A stretch of DNA of 64,000 bases from NCBI GenBank assembly GCA_963575645.1, contig OY754470.1, positions 32,346,501 to 32,410,500 of the forward strand, read 5' to 3'. The notes under the pieces are model-generated. The model was not told where the DNA came from. It made no database searches and was given only the letters and a program-made list of their open reading frames with translations. Positions 37,076 to 51,291 of the stretch are shown piece by piece. The translations under genes and the position numbers were made by a program. Position 1 is the stretch's first letter. Each line of letters begins with the position of its first letter. The stretch is from Xanthostigma xanthostigma (Eukaryota; Arthropoda; Insecta; Raphidioptera; Raphidiidae).

Positions 37076-38726
37076 GGTTTGGATCATTCTCTCATAAGAA
37101 AATGCAAACTGCATATTAACCATTATTTTAACGCTGACAAGCAGTTTTTACATGCTTTATGACAATTAGGGGCAAATGAGTCCTTTCAGGCAAAATTGCT
37201 TTATTTCATGAAGGTTTGTCTATTTACACTATAACATTCAGGTTTGGATCATTCTCTCATAAGAAAATGCAAACTGCATATTAACCATTATTTTAACGCA
37301 GACAAGCAGTTTTTACATGCTTCACGACAATTGCGTGCAAATGAGTCCTTATTGGCAAAATTGCTTTATTTCATGAGGGTAAGTCTATTTACACTATAAC
37401 GTTCAGGTTTGGATCATTCTCTCATAAGAAAATGCAAACTGCATATTTACTATCATTTTCACGCAGACAAGCAGTTTTTACATGCTTCACGACAATTGCG
37501 TGCAAATGAGTCCTTATAGGCAAAATTGCTTTATTTCATGAAGGTAAGTCTATTTACACTATAACATTCAGGTTTGGATCTTTCTCTCATAAGAAAATGC
37601 AAACTGCATATTAACCATTATTTAAACGCAGACAAGCAGTTTTTACATGCTTTACGACAATTAGGTGCAAATGAGTCTTTATAGGCAAAATTGCTTTATT
37701 TCATGAGGGTAAGTCTATTTACACTATAACATTCAGGTTTAGATCATTCGCTCATAAGAAAATGCAAACTGCATATTTACTATCATTTTTACGCAAACAA
37801 GCAGTTTTTACATGCTTTACGACAATTGCGTGCAAATGAGTCCTCATAGGCAAAATTGCTTTATTTTACAAAGGTAAGTCTATTTTCACTATAACATTCA
37901 GGTTTGGATCATTCTCTCATAAGAAAATGCAAACTGCATATTTACTATCATTTTTACGCAAACAAGCAGTTTTTACATGCTTCACGACAATTGCGTGCAA
38001 ATGAGTCCTCATAGGCAAAATTGCTTTATTTTACAAAGGTAAGTCTATTTTCACTATAACATTCAGGTTTGGATCATTCTCTCATAAGAAAATGCAAACT
38101 GCATATTATACATTATTTTAACGCATACAAGCAGTTTTTACATGCTTTATGACAATAAGGGGCAAATAAGTCCTTATAGGCAAAATTGCTTTATTTCATG
38201 AAGGTAAGTCTATTTACACTATAACATTCAGGTTTAGATCATTCTCTCATAAGAAAATGCAAACTGCATATTAACCATTATTTTAACGCTGACAAGCAGT
38301 TTTTACATGCTTTATGACAATTAGGGGCAAATGAGTCCTTTCAGGCAAAATTGCTTTATTTCATGAAGGTTAGTCTATTTACACTAAAACATTTAGGTTT
38401 TTATCATTCTCTCATAAGAAAATGCAAACTGCATATTAACCATTATTTTCAACGCAGACAAGCAGTTTTTACATGCTTCACGACAATTGCGTGCAAATGA
38501 GTCCTTATAGGCAAAATTGCTTTATTTCATGAGGGTAAGTCTATTTACACTATAACGTTCAGGTTTGGATCATTCTCTCATAAGAAAATGCAAACTGCAT
38601 ATTTACTATCATTTTCACGCAGACAAGCAGTTTTTACATGCTTCACGACAATTGCGTGCAAATGAGTCCTTATAGGCAAAATTGCTTTTTTTTACAAAGG
38701 TAAATCTATTTACACTATAACATTCA
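36911..38726 (+). repeat. Four-monomer run repeated at 1,155-bp spacing
   Basis: The run starting at 36911 (a ttatacatta monomer, then a gctgacaag monomer with the rare tcctttcagg variant at 37181, then two more) recurs at 38066, with tcctttcagg at 38336. The spacing is exactly seven monomers. The match covers about four monomers and then diverges. Two neighbouring units at 37736 and 37901 are also near-identical, both with the atttttacgcaaacaag variant. A third tcctttcagg monomer is at 39986. Confidence 0.8.
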
Positions 38727-40543
38727 GGTTTGGATCATTCTCTCATAAGAAAATGCAAACTGCATATTAACCATTATTTTAACGCATACAAGCAGTTTTT
38801 ACATGCTTTACGACAATTAGGGGCAAATTAGTCTATATTGGCAAAATTGCTTTATTTTACAAAGGTAAGTTTACTTAAACTATAACATTCAGGTTTAGAT
38901 CATTTTCTCATAAGAAAATGCAAACTGCATATTAACTATTATTTTAACGCATACAAGCAGTTTTTACAAGCTTTATGACAATTAGGTGCAAATGAGTCCT
39001 TATAGGCAAAATTGCTTTATTTCAAGAGGGTAAGTCTATTTACACTATAACATTCAGGTTTGGATCATTCTCTCATAAGAAAATGCAAACTGCATATTTA
39101 CTATCATTTTCACGCAGCCAAGCAGTTTTTACATGCTTCACGACAATTGCGTGCAAATGAGTCCTTATAGGCAAAATTGCTTTATTTTACAAAGGTAAGT
39201 CTATTTACACTATAAAATTCAGGTTTGGATTATTCTCTCATAAGAAAATGCAATCTGCATATTAACCATTATTTTAACGCATACAAGCAGTTTTTACATG
39301 CTTTATGACAATTAGGGGCAAATGAGTCCTTATAGGCAAAATTGCTTTATTTCATGAAGGTAAGTCTATTTACACTATAACATTCAGGTTTGGATCATTC
39401 TCTCATAAGAAAATGCAAACTGCATATTAACCATTATTTAAACGCAGACAAGCAGTTTTTACATGCTTTACGACAATTAGGTGCAAATGAGTCTTTATAG
39501 GCAAAATTACTTTATTTCAAGAGGGTAAGTCTATTTACACTATAACGTTCAGGTTTGGATCATTCTCTCATAAGAAAATGCAAACTGCATATTTACTATG
39601 ATTTTCACGCAGACAAGCAGTTTTTACATGCTTCACGACAATTGCGTGCAAATGAGTCCTTATAGGCAAAATTGCTTTTTTTACAAAGGTAAATCTATTT
39701 ACACTATAACATTCAGGTTTGGATCATTCTCTCATAAGAAAATGCAAACTGCATATTAACCATTATTTTAACGCATACAAGCAGTTTTTACATGCTTTAC
39801 GACAATTAGGGGCAAATTAGTCTATATAGGCAAAATTGCTTTATTTTACAAAGGTAAGTTTACTTAAACTATAACATTCAGGTTTAGATCATTCTCTCAT
39901 AAGAAAATGCAAACTGCATATTAACCATTATTTTAACGCTGACAAGCAGTTTTTACATGCTTTATGACAATTAGGGGCAAATGAGTCCTTTCAGGCAAAA
40001 TTGCTTTATTTCATGAAGGTTAGTCTATTTACACTATAACATTCAGGTTTGGATCATTCTCTCATAAGAAAATGCAAACTGCATATTTACTATCATTTTC
40101 ACGCAGACAAGCAGTTTTTACATGCTTCACGACAATTGCGTGCAAATGAGTCCTTATAGGCAAAATTGCTTTATTTTACAAAGGTTAGTCTATTTACACT
40201 ATAACATTCAGGTTTGGATCATTCTCTCATAAGAAAATGCAAACTGCATATTAACCATTATTTTAACGCAGACAAGCAGTTTTTACATGCTTTATGACAA
40301 TTAGGGGCAAATGAGTCCTTATAGGCAAAAGTGCTTTACTTTACAAAGGTTAGTTTACTTAAACTATAACATTCAGGTTTGGATCATTCTCTCATAAGAA
40401 AATGCAAACTGCATATTAACCATTATTTTAACGCATACAAGCAGTTTTTACATGCTTTATGACAATTAGATGCAATTAATGAGTCCTTATAGGCAAAATT
40501 GCTTTATTTTATTAAGGTAAGTTTATTTACACTATAACATTCA
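38727..40543 (+). repeat. Satellite monomers with a partial six-monomer repeat
   Basis: A tataacgttcagg junction followed by a tttactatc monomer with an extended T-run (attgctttttttt) starts at 38562 and again at 39552, 990 bp apart. The following monomer with gggcaaattagtctatat also recurs (38821 and 39810). The match covers about two monomers and then diverges. Otherwise these are ordinary variants, and no gene or foreign sequence is visible. Confidence 0.72.
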
Positions 40544-41533
40544 GGTTTGGATCATTCTCTCATAAGAAAATGCAAACTGCATATTAACCATTATTTTAAC
40601 GCAAACAAGCAGTTTTTACATGGTTCACGACAATTGCGTGCAAATGAAACCTTATAGGCAAAATTGCTTTATTTTACAAAGGTAAGTCTATTTACACTAT
40701 AACATTCAGGTTTAGATCATTCTCTCATAAGAAAATGCAAACTGCATATTAACTATTATTTTAACGCATACACGCAGTTTTTACAAGCTTTATGACAATT
40801 AGATGCAAATGAGTCCTTATAGGCAAAATTGCTTTATTTCATGAGGGTAAGTCTATTTACACTATAACATTCAGGTATGGATCATTCTCTCATAAGAAAA
40901 TGCAAACTGCATATTTACTATCATTTTAACGCATACAAGCAGTTTTTACATGCTTTATGACAATTAGGTGCAAATGAGTCTTTATAGGCAAAATTGCTTT
41001 ATTTCATGAGGGTAAGTCTATTTACACTAAAACATTCAGGTTTGGATCATTCTCTCATAAGAAAATGCAAACTGCATATTAACCATTATTTTAACGCTGA
41101 CAAGCAGTTTTTACATGGTTCACGACAATTGCGTGCAAATGAAACCTTATAGGCAAAATTGCTTTATTTTACAAAGGTAAGTCTATTTACACTATAACAT
41201 TCAGGTTTAGATCATTCTCTCATAAGAAAATGCAAACTGCATATTAACTATTATTTTAACGCATACACGCAGTTTTTACAAGCTTTATGACAATTAGATG
41301 CAAATGAGTCCTTATAGGCAAAATTGCTTTATTTCATGAGGGTAAGTCTATTTACACTATAACATTCAGGTTTGGATCATTCTCTCATAAGAAAATGCAA
41401 ACTGCATATTTACTATCATTTTAACGCATACAAGCAGTTTTTACATGCTTTATGACAATTAGGTGCAAATGAGTCTTTATAGGCAAAATTGCTTTATTTC
41501 ATGAGGGTAAGTCTATTTACACTAAAACATTCA
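40544..41533 (+). repeat. Three-monomer tandem duplication, 2 x 495 bp
   Basis: The units at 40544-41038 and 41039-41533 each contain a monomer with acatggttcacg and gaaacctt, then a tttagatc monomer with tacacgcag and tacaagctttatg, then a tttactatc monomer with cactaaaacattc. The start boxes are exactly 495 bp apart. The same run occurs once near 45177-45670, where it is not duplicated. That makes the duplication here secondary, or its loss there secondary. Confidence 0.87.
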
Positions 41534-41698
41534 GGTTTGGATCATTCTCTCATAAGAAAATGCAAACTGCATATTAACCATAATTTTAACGCAGACAAGC
41601 AGTTTTTACATGCTTCACGACAATTGCGTGCAAATGAGTCCTTATAGGCAAAATTGCGTTCTATTACAAAGGTTAGTCTATTTTCACTATAACATTCA

Positions 41699-41870
41699 GG
41701 TTTGGATCATTCTCTCATATGAAAATGCAAACTGCATATTTACTATCATTTTCACGCAGACAAGCAGTTTTTACTTTTTACATGCTTCACGACAATTGCG
41801 TGCAAATAAGTCCTTATAGGCAAAATTGCTTTATTTTACAAAGGTAAGTCTATTTACACTATAACATTCA
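41699..41870 (+). repeat. 172-bp monomer with 7-bp tandem insertion, copy 1
   Basis: The start boxes are 172 bp apart. The usual cagtttttacatgc contains TTTTTAC twice in tandem (41768-41781), a 7-bp slippage-type duplication. The same monomer has a private ctcatatgaaaatg variant. Confidence 0.93.
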
Positions 41871-44800
41871 GGTTTGGATCATTCTCTCATAAGAAAATGC
41901 AAACTGCATATTAACCATTATTTTAACGCAGACAAGCAGTTTTTATATGCTTCACGACAATTGCGTGCAAATGAGTCCTTATAAGCAAAATTGCTTTATT
42001 TTACAAAGGTAAGTCTATTTACACTATAACATTAAGGTTTGGATCATTCTCTCATAAGAAAATGCAAACTGCATATTTACTATCATTTTTACGCAGACTA
42101 GCAGTTTTTACATGCTTCACGACAATTGCGTGCAAATGAGTCGTCATAGGCAAAATTGCTTTATTTTACAAAGGTAAGTCTATTTACACTCTAACATTCA
42201 GGTTTGGATCATTCTCTCATAAGAAAATGCAAACTGCATATTAACCATTATTTTAACGCATACAAGCAGTTTTTACATGCTTTATGACAATTAGGGGCAA
42301 ATGAGTCCTTATAGGCAAAATTGCTTTATTTCATGAAGGTAAGTCTATTTATACTATAACATTCAGGTTTGGATCATTCTCTCATAAGAAAATGCAAACT
42401 GCATATTAACCATTATTAATTAAACGCAGACAAGCAGTTTTTTCATGCTTTACGACAATTAGGTGCAAATGAGTCCTTATAAGCAAAATTGCTTTATTTC
42501 ATGAGGGTAAGTCTATTTACACTATGACATTCAGGTTTAAATCATTCTCTCCTAAGAAAATGCAAACTGCATATTAACCATTATTTCAACGCATACAAGC
42601 AGTTTTTACATGCTTTATGACAATTAGGTGCAAATGTGTCCTTATAGGCAAAATTGCTTTATTTCATGAGGGTAAGTCTATTTACACTATAACATTCAGG
42701 TTTGGATCATTCTCTCATAAGAAAATTAAAACTGCATATTAACCATCATTTTCACGCAGACAAGCAGTTTTTACATGGTTTACGACAATTAGGTGCAAAT
42801 AAGTCCTTAAAGGCAAAATTGTTTTATTTCACAAAGGTAAGTCTACTGTCACTATAACATTCAGGTTGGATCATTCTCTCATAAGAAAATGCAAACTGCA
42901 TATTAACCATTATTTTAACGCAGACAAGCAGTTTTTACATGCTTCACGACAATTGCGTGCGAATGAGTCCTTATAGGCAAAATTGATTTATTTTACAAAG
43001 GTAAGTCTATTTACACTATACCATTCAGGTTTGGATCATTCTCTCATAAGAAAATGCAATCTGCATATTAACCATTATTTTAACGCATACAAGCAGTTTT
43101 TACATGCTTTATGACAATTAAGGGCAAATGAGTCCTTATAGGCAAAAGTGCTTTATTTCATGAAGGTAAGTCTTTTTACACTATAACATTCAGGTTTGGA
43201 TCATTCTCTCATAAGAAAATGCAAACTGCATATTAACCATTATTTAAACGCAGACAAGCAGTTTTTACATGCTTCACGACAATTGCGTGCAAATGAGTCC
43301 TTATAGGCAAAATTGCGTTATTTTACAAAGGTAAGTCTATTTTCACTATAACATTCAGGTTTGGATCATTCTCTCATAAGAAAATGCAAACTGCATATTT
43401 ACCATTATTTTAACGCATACAAGCAGTTTTTACATGCTTTATGACAATTAGGGGCAAATGAGTCCTTATAGGCAAAATTGCTTTATTTCATTAAGGTAAG
43501 TCTATTTACACTATAACATTCAGGTTTGGATCGTTCTCTCATAAGAAAATGCAAACTGCATATTAACCATTATTTTAACGCTGACAAGCAGTTTTTACAT
43601 GCTTTACGACAATTAGGTGCAAATGAGGCCTTATAGGCAAAAGTGCATTATTTCATAAGGGTATGTCTATTTACACTATAACATTCAGGTTTGGATCATT
43701 CTCTCATAAGAAAATGCAAACTGCATATTAACCATTATTTAAACGCAGGCAAGCAGTTTTCACATGCTTTACGACAATTAGGTGCAAATGAATATTTATG
43801 AGCAAAATTGCTTTATTTCATGAGGGTAAGTCTATTTACACTATAACGTTCAGGTTTGGATCATTCTCTCATAAGAAAATGCAAACTGCATATTTACTAT
43901 CATTTTCACGCAGCGAAGCAGTTTTTACATGCTTCACGACAATTGCGTGCAAATGAGTCCTTATAGGCAAAATTGCGTTATTTTACAAAGGTTAGTCTAT
44001 TTTCATTATAACATTCAGGTTTGGATCATTCTCTCATAAGAAAATGCAAACTGCATATTAACCATTATTTTAACGCAGACAAGCAGTTTTTATATGCTTC
44101 ACGACAATTGCGTGCAAATGAGTCCTTATAAGCAAAATTGCTTTATTTTACAAAGGTAAGTCTATTTACACTATAACATTAAGGTTTGGATCATTCTCTC
44201 ATAAGAAAATGCAAACTGCATATTTACTATCATTTTTACGCAGACTAGCAGTTTTTACATGCTTCACGACAATTGCGTGCAAATGAGTCGTCATAGGCAA
44301 AATTGCTTTATTTTACAAAGGTAAGTCTATTTACACTCTAACATTCAGGTTTGGATCATTCTCTCATAAGAAAATGCAAACTGCATATTAACCATTATTT
44401 TAACGCATACAAGCAGTTTTTACATGCTTTATGACAATTAGGGGCAAATGAGTCCTTATAGGCAAAATTGCTTTATTTCATGAAGGTAAGTCTATTTATA
44501 CTATAACATTCAGGTTTGGATCATTCTCTCATAAGAAAATGCAAACTGCATATTAACCATTATTTAAACGCAGACAAGCAGTTTTTTCATGCTTTACGAC
44601 AATTAGGTGCAAATGAGTCCTTATAAGCAAAATTGCTTTATTTCATGAGGGTAAGTCTATTTACACTATGACATTCAGGTTTAAATCATTCTCTCCTAAG
44701 AAAATGCAAACTGCATATTAACCATTATTTCAACGCATACAAGCAGTTTTTACATGCTTTATGACAATTAGGTGCAAATGTGTCCTTATAGGCAAAATTG

Positions 44801-45835
44801 CTTTATTTCATGAGTTTAAGTCTATTTACACTATAAAGTTCAGGTTTGGATCATTCTCTCATAAGAAAATGCAAACTGCATATTTACTATCATTTTCACG
44901 CAGACAAGCAGTTTTTACATGCTACACGACAATTGCGTGCAAATGAGTCCTTATAGGCAAAATTGCGTTATTTTACAAAGGTTAGTCTATTTTCACTATA
45001 ACATTCAGGTTTGGATCATTCTCTCATAAGAAAATGCAAACTGCATATTAACCATTATTTTAACGCATACAAGCAGTTTTTACATGCTTTATGACAATTA
45101 GATGCAATTAATGAGTCCTTATAGGCAAAATTGCTTTATTTCATTAAGGTAAGTCTATTTACACTATAACATTCAGGTTTGGATCATTCTCTCATAAGAA
45201 AATGCAAACTGCATATTAACCATTATTTTAACGCAAATAAGCAGTTTTTACATGGTTCACGACAATTGCGTGCAAATGAAACCTTATAGGCAAAATTGCT
45301 TTATTTTACAAAGGTAAGTCTATTTACACTATAGCATTCAGGTTTAGATCATTCTCTCATAAGAAAATGCAAACTGCATATTAACTATTATTTTAACGCA
45401 TACACGCAGTTTTTACAAGCTTTATGACAATTAGATGCAAATGAGTCCTTATAGGCAAAATTGCTTTATTTCATGAGGGTAAGTCTATTTACACTATAAC
45501 ATTCAGGTTTGGATCATTCTCTCATAAGAAAATGCAAACTGCATATTTACTGTCATTTTAACGCATACAAGCAGTTTTTACATGCTTTATGACAATTAGG
45601 TGCAAATGAGTCTTTATAGGCAAAATTGCTTTATTTCATGAGGGTAAGTCTATTTACACTAAAACATTCAGGTTTGGATCATTCTCTCATAAGAAAATGC
45701 AAACTGCATATTAACCATAATTTTAACGCAGACAAGCAGTTTTTACATGCTTCACGACAATTGCGTGCAAATGAGTCCTTATAGGCAAAATTGCGTTATA
45801 TTACAAAGGTTAGTCTATTTTCACTATAACATTCA

Positions 45836-46007
45836 GGTTTGGATCATTCTCTCATATGAAAATGCAAACTGCATATTTACTATCATTTTCACGCAGACAA
45901 GCAGTTTTTACTTTTTACATGCTTCACGACAATTGCGTGCAAATAAGTCCTTATAAGCAAAATTGCTTTATTTTATAAAGGTAAGTCTATTTACACTATA
46001 ACATTAA
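45836..46007 (+). repeat. 172-bp monomer with 7-bp tandem insertion, copy 2
   Basis: It has the same TTTTTAC tandem insertion and the same ctcatatgaaaatg variant as the unit at 41699. It is 4,137 bp downstream, and the upstream neighbour also has the rare gcgttatatta variant. It is therefore a copied monomer, not a new insertion. Confidence 0.93.
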
Positions 46008-48645
46008 GGTTTGGATCATTCTCTCATAAGAAAATGCAAACTGCATATTTACTATCATTTTTACGCAGACTAGCAGTTTTTACATGCTTCACGACAATTG
46101 CGTGCAAATGAGTCGTCATAGGCAAAATTGCTTTATTTTACAAGAGTAAGTCTATTTACACTCTAACATTCAGGTTTGGATCATTCTCTCATAAGAAAAT
46201 GCAAACTGCATATTAACCATTATTTAAACGCAGACAAGCAGTTTTTTCATGCTTTACGACAATTAGGTGCAAATGAGTCCTTATAAGCAAAATTGCTTTA
46301 TTTCATGAGGGTAAATCTATTTACACTATGACATTCAGGTTAAAATCATTCTCTCCTAAGAAAATGCAAACTGCATATTAACCATTATTTCAACGCATAC
46401 AAGCAGTTTTTACATGCTTTATGACAATTAGGTGCAAATGTGTCCTTATAGGCAAAATTGCTTTATTTCATGAGGGTAAGTCTATTTACACTATAACATT
46501 CAGGTTTGGATCATTCTCTCATAAGAAAATGAAAACTGCATATTAACCATTATTTTAACGCATACAAGCAGTTTTTACATGCTTTATGACAATTAGGGGC
46601 AAATGGGTCCTTATAGGCAAAATTGCTTTATTTCATGAAGGTTAGTCCATTTACACTATAACATTCAGGTTTGGATTATTCTCTCATAAGAAAATGCAAA
46701 CTGCATATTAACCATTATTTTATTGCAGACAAGCAGTTTTTACATGCTTTACGACAATTAGGTGCAAATGAGTCCTTATAGGCAAAATTGCTTTATTTCA
46801 CAAAGGTAAGTTTACTTACACTATAACATTCAGGTTTGGATCATTCTCTCACAAGAAAATGCAAACTGCATATTAACTATTATTTTAACGCATACAAGCA
46901 GTTTTTACATGCTTTATGACAATTAGGTGCAAATGAATCCCTATAGGCAAAATTGCTTTATTTCGTGAGGGTAAGTCTATTTACACTATACCAACAGGTT
47001 TGGATCATTCTCTCATAAGAAAATGCAAACTGAATATTGACTATCATTTTCACGCAGACAAGCAGTTTTTACATGGTTTACGACAATTAGGTGCAAATAA
47101 GTCCTTAAAGGCAAAATTGTTTTATTTCACAAAGGTAAGTCTACTTTCACTATAACATTCAGGTTGGATCATTCTCTCATAAGAAAATGCAAACTGCATA
47201 TTAACCATTATTTTAACGCAGACAAGCAGTTTTTACATGCTTCACGACAATTGCGTGCGAATGAGTCCTTATAGGCAAAATTGCGTTATTTTACAAAGGT
47301 AAGTCTATTTACACTATAACATTCAGGTTTGGATCATTCTCTCATAAGAAAATGCAATCTGCATATTAACCATTATTTTAACGCATACAAGCAGTTTTTA
47401 CATGCTTTATGACAATTAGGGGCAAATGAGTCCTTATAGGCAAAATTGCTTTATTTCATGAAGGTAAGTCTATTTACACTATAACATTCAGGTTTGGATC
47501 ATTCTCTCATAAGAAAATGCAAACTGCATATTAACCATTATTTAAACGCAGACAAGCAGTTTTTACATGCTTTACGACAATTAGGTGCAAATGAGTCTTT
47601 ATAGGCAAAATTGCTTTATTTCATGAGAATAAGTCTATTTTCACTATAACATTCAGGTTTGGATCATTCTCTCATAAGAAAATGCAAACTGCATATTTAC
47701 CATTATTTTAACGCATACAAGCAGTTTTTACATGCTTTATGACAATTAGGGGCAAATGAGTCCTTATAAGCAAAATTGCTTTATTTCATTAAGGTAAGTC
47801 TATTTACACTATAACATTCAGGTTTAGATCATTCTCTCATAAGAAAATGCAAACTGCATATTAACCATTATTTTAACGCTGACAAGCAGTTTTTACATGC
47901 TTTACGACAATTAGGTGCAAATGAGGCCTTATAGGCAAAAGTGCATTATTTCATGAGGGTATGTCTATTTACACTATAACATTCAGGTTTGGATCATTCT
48001 CTCATAAGAAAATGCAAACTGCATATTAACCATTATTTAAACGCAGACAAGCAGTTTTCACATGCTTTACGACAATTAGGTGCAAATGAATCTTTATAAG
48101 CAAAATTGCTTTATTTCATGAGGGTAAGTCTATTTACACTATAACGTTCAGGTTTGGATCATTCTCTCATAAGAAAATGCAAACTGCATATTTACTATCA
48201 TTTTCACGCAGACAAGCAGTTTTTACATGCTTCACGACAATTGCGTGCAAATGAGTCCTTATTGGCAAAATTGCGTTATTTTACAAAGGTTAGTCTATTT
48301 TCACTATAACATTCAGGTTTGGATCATTCTCTCATAAGAAAATGCAAACTGCATATTTACTATCATTTTAACGCATACAAGCAGTTTTTACATGCTTTAT
48401 GACAATTAGGTGCAAATGAGTCTTTATAGGCAAAATTGCTTTATTTCATGAGGGTAAGTCTATTTACACTAAAACATTCAGGTTTGGATCATTCTCTCAT
48501 AAGAAAATGCAAACTGCATATTTACTATCATTTTAACGCAGACAAGCAGTTTTTACATGCTTCACGACAATTGCGTGCAAATGAGTCCTTATAGGCAAAA
48601 TTACGTTATATTACAAAGGTTAGTCTATTTTCACTATAACATTCA

Positions 48646-48817
48646 GGTTTGGATCATTCTCTCATATGAAAATGCAAACTGCATATTTACTATCATTTTC
48701 ACGCAGACAAGCAGTTTTTACTTTTTACATGCTTCACGACAATTGCGTGCAAATAAGTCCTTATAGGCAAAATTGCTTTATTTTACAAAGGTAAGTCTAT
48801 TTACACTATAACATTCA
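48646..48817 (+). repeat. 172-bp monomer with 7-bp tandem insertion, copy 3
   Basis: This is the third copy of the inserted monomer, 2,810 bp after copy 2 (17 monomers plus 5 bp). It has the same private ctcatatgaaaatg variant, and the upstream unit shares the gttatatta variant. Its downstream neighbour begins ggatctctctc, a private change. Confidence 0.93.
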
Positions 48818-50466
48818 GGTTTGGATCTCTCTCTCATAAGAAAATGCAAACTGCATATTAACCATTATTTTAACGCAGACAAGCAGTTTTTATATGCTTC
48901 ACGACAATTGCGTGCAAATGAGTCCTTATAAGCAAAATTGCTTTATTTTACAAAGGTAAGTCTATTTACACTATAACTTAAGGTTTGGATCATTCTCTCA
49001 TAAGAAAATGCAAACTGCATATTTACTATCATTTTTACGCAGACTAGCAGTTTTTACATGCTTCACGACAATTGCGTGCAAATGAGTCGTCATAGGCAAA
49101 ATTGCTTTATTTTACAAAGGTAAGTCTATTTACACTCTAACATTCAGGTTTGGATCATTCTCTCATAAGAAAATGCAAACTGCATATTAACCATTATTTT
49201 AACGCATACAAGCAGTTTTTACATGCTTTATGACAATTAGGGGCAAATGAGTCCTTATAGGTAAAATTGCTTTATTTCATGAAGGTAAGTCTATTTATAC
49301 TATAACATTCAGGTTTGGATCATTCTCTCATAAGAAAATGCAAACTGCATATTAACCATTATTTAAACGCAGACAAGCAGTTTTTTCATGCTTTACGACA
49401 ATTAGGTGCAAATGAGTCCTTATAAGCAAAATTGCTTTATTTCATGAGGGTAAGTCTATTTACACTATGACATTCAGGTTTAAATCATTCTCTCCTAAGA
49501 AAATGCAAACTGCATATTAACCATTATTTCAACGCATACAAGCAGTTTTTACATGCTTTATGACAATTAGGTGCAAATGTGTCCTTATAGGCAAAATTGC
49601 TTTATTTCATGAGAGTAAGTCTATTTACACTATAACATTCAGGTATGGATCATTCTCTCATAAGAAAATGCAATCTGCATATTAACCATCATTTTAACGC
49701 ATACAAGCAGTTTTTACATGCTTTATGACAATTAAGGGCAAATGAGTCCTTATAGGCAAAATTGCTTTATTTCATGAAGGTTAGTCCATTTACACTATAA
49801 CATTCAGGTTTGGATCATTCTCCCATAAGAAAATGCAAACTGCATATTAACCATTATTTTATTGCAGACAAGCAGTTTTTACATGCTTCACGACAATTGC
49901 GTGCAAATGAGTCCTTATAGGCAAAATTGCGTTATTTTACAAAGGTAAGTCTATTTTCACTATAACATTCAGGTTTGGATCATTCTCTCATAAGAAAATG
50001 CAAACTGCATATTTACCATTATTTTAACGCATACAAGCAGTTTTTACATGCTTTATGACAATTAGGGGCAAATGAGTCCTTATAGGCAAAATTGCTTTAT
50101 TTCATTAAGGTAAGTCTATTTACACTATAACATTCAGGTTTGGATCATTCTCTCATAAGAAAATGCAAACTGCATATTAACCATTATTTTAACGCTGACA
50201 AACAGTTTTTACATGCTTTACGACAATTAGGTGCAAATGAGTCCTTATAGGCAAAAGTGCTTTATTTCATGAGGGTAAGTCTATTTACACTATAACATTC
50301 AGGTTTGGATCATTCTCTCATAAGAAAATGCAAACTGCATATTTACTATCATTTTCACGCAGACAAGCAGTTTTTATATGCTACACGACAATTGCGTGCA
50401 AATGAGTCCTTATAGGCAAAATTGCTTTATTTTACAAAGGTTAGTCTATTTACACTATAACATTCA

Positions 50467-51291
50467 GGTTTGGATCATTCTCTCATAAGAAAATGCAAAC
50501 TGCATATTAAACATTATTTTAACGCATACAAGCAGTTTTTACATGCTTTATGACAATTAGGGGCGAATGAGTCTATATAGGCAAAATTGCTTTATTTTAC
50601 AAAGGTAAGTTTACTTAAACTATAACATTCAGGTTTAGATCACTCTCTCATACTAAAATGCAAACTGCATAATAACTATTATTTTAACGCATACAAGCAG
50701 TTTTTACAAGCTTTATGACAATTAGGTGCAAAAGAGTCCTTATAGGCAAAATTGCTTTATTTCATGAGGGTAAGTCTATTTACACTATAACATTTAGGTT
50801 TGGATCATTCTCTCATAAGAAAATGCAAACTGCATATTTACTATCATTTTAACGCATACAAGCAGTTTTTACATGCTTCACGACAATTGCGTGCAAATGA
50901 GTCCTTATAGGAAAAATTGCTTTATTTTACAAAGGTTAGTCTATTTTCACTATAACATTTAGGTTTGGATCATTCTCTCATAAGAAAATGCAAACTGCAT
51001 ATTAAACATTATTTTAACGCATACAAGCAGTTTTTACATGCTTTATGACAATTAGGGGCGAATGAGTCTATATAGGCAAAATTGCTTTATTTTACAAAGG
51101 TAAGTTTACTTAAACTATAACATTCAGGTTTAGATCACTCTCTCATACTAAAATGCAAACTGCATAATAACTATTATTTTAACGCATACAAGCAGTTTTT
51201 ACATGCTTTATGACAATTAGGGGCAAATGAGTCCTTATAGGCAAAATTGCTTTATTTCATGAAGGTAAGTCTATTTACACTATAACATTCA
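50467..51291 (+). repeat. Three-monomer repeat, 495-bp spacing, second copy partial
   Basis: A ttaaacatt monomer with the rare gggcgaatgag variant (50561 and 51056) is followed by a tttagatcactctctcatac monomer with tgcataataac. The spacing is 495 bp. The second copy changes in the middle of its second monomer to the ctttatgacaattaggggc type and then meets the divergent cluster at 51292. Confidence 0.85.

Larger units (their letters stand above)
41534..50466 (+). repeat. Irregular HOR family with shared rare markers
   Basis: Several rare variants recur in the same relative order. A tcgtcatagg monomer has its mark at 42141, 44288, 46113 and 49087. A ctctcctaag monomer with ttaaatc or taaaatc follows each of them. 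Monomers with a 7-bp insertion occur at 41699, 45836 and 48646, and junctions with a lost T (caggttggatc) occur at 42864 and 47162. The spacings between tcgtcatagg marks are 2147, 1825 and 2974 bp, equal to 13, 11 and 18 monomers plus the visible small indels. The copies are shuffled and partial, so no single unit length applies. Confidence 0.8.

Noticed and set aside
42416..42423. TTAATTAA palindrome as a functional site
   Set aside because: It arises from a three-base insertion in a single monomer (cattattaattaaacg). The paralogous unit near 44570 lacks it, so it is a private indel.
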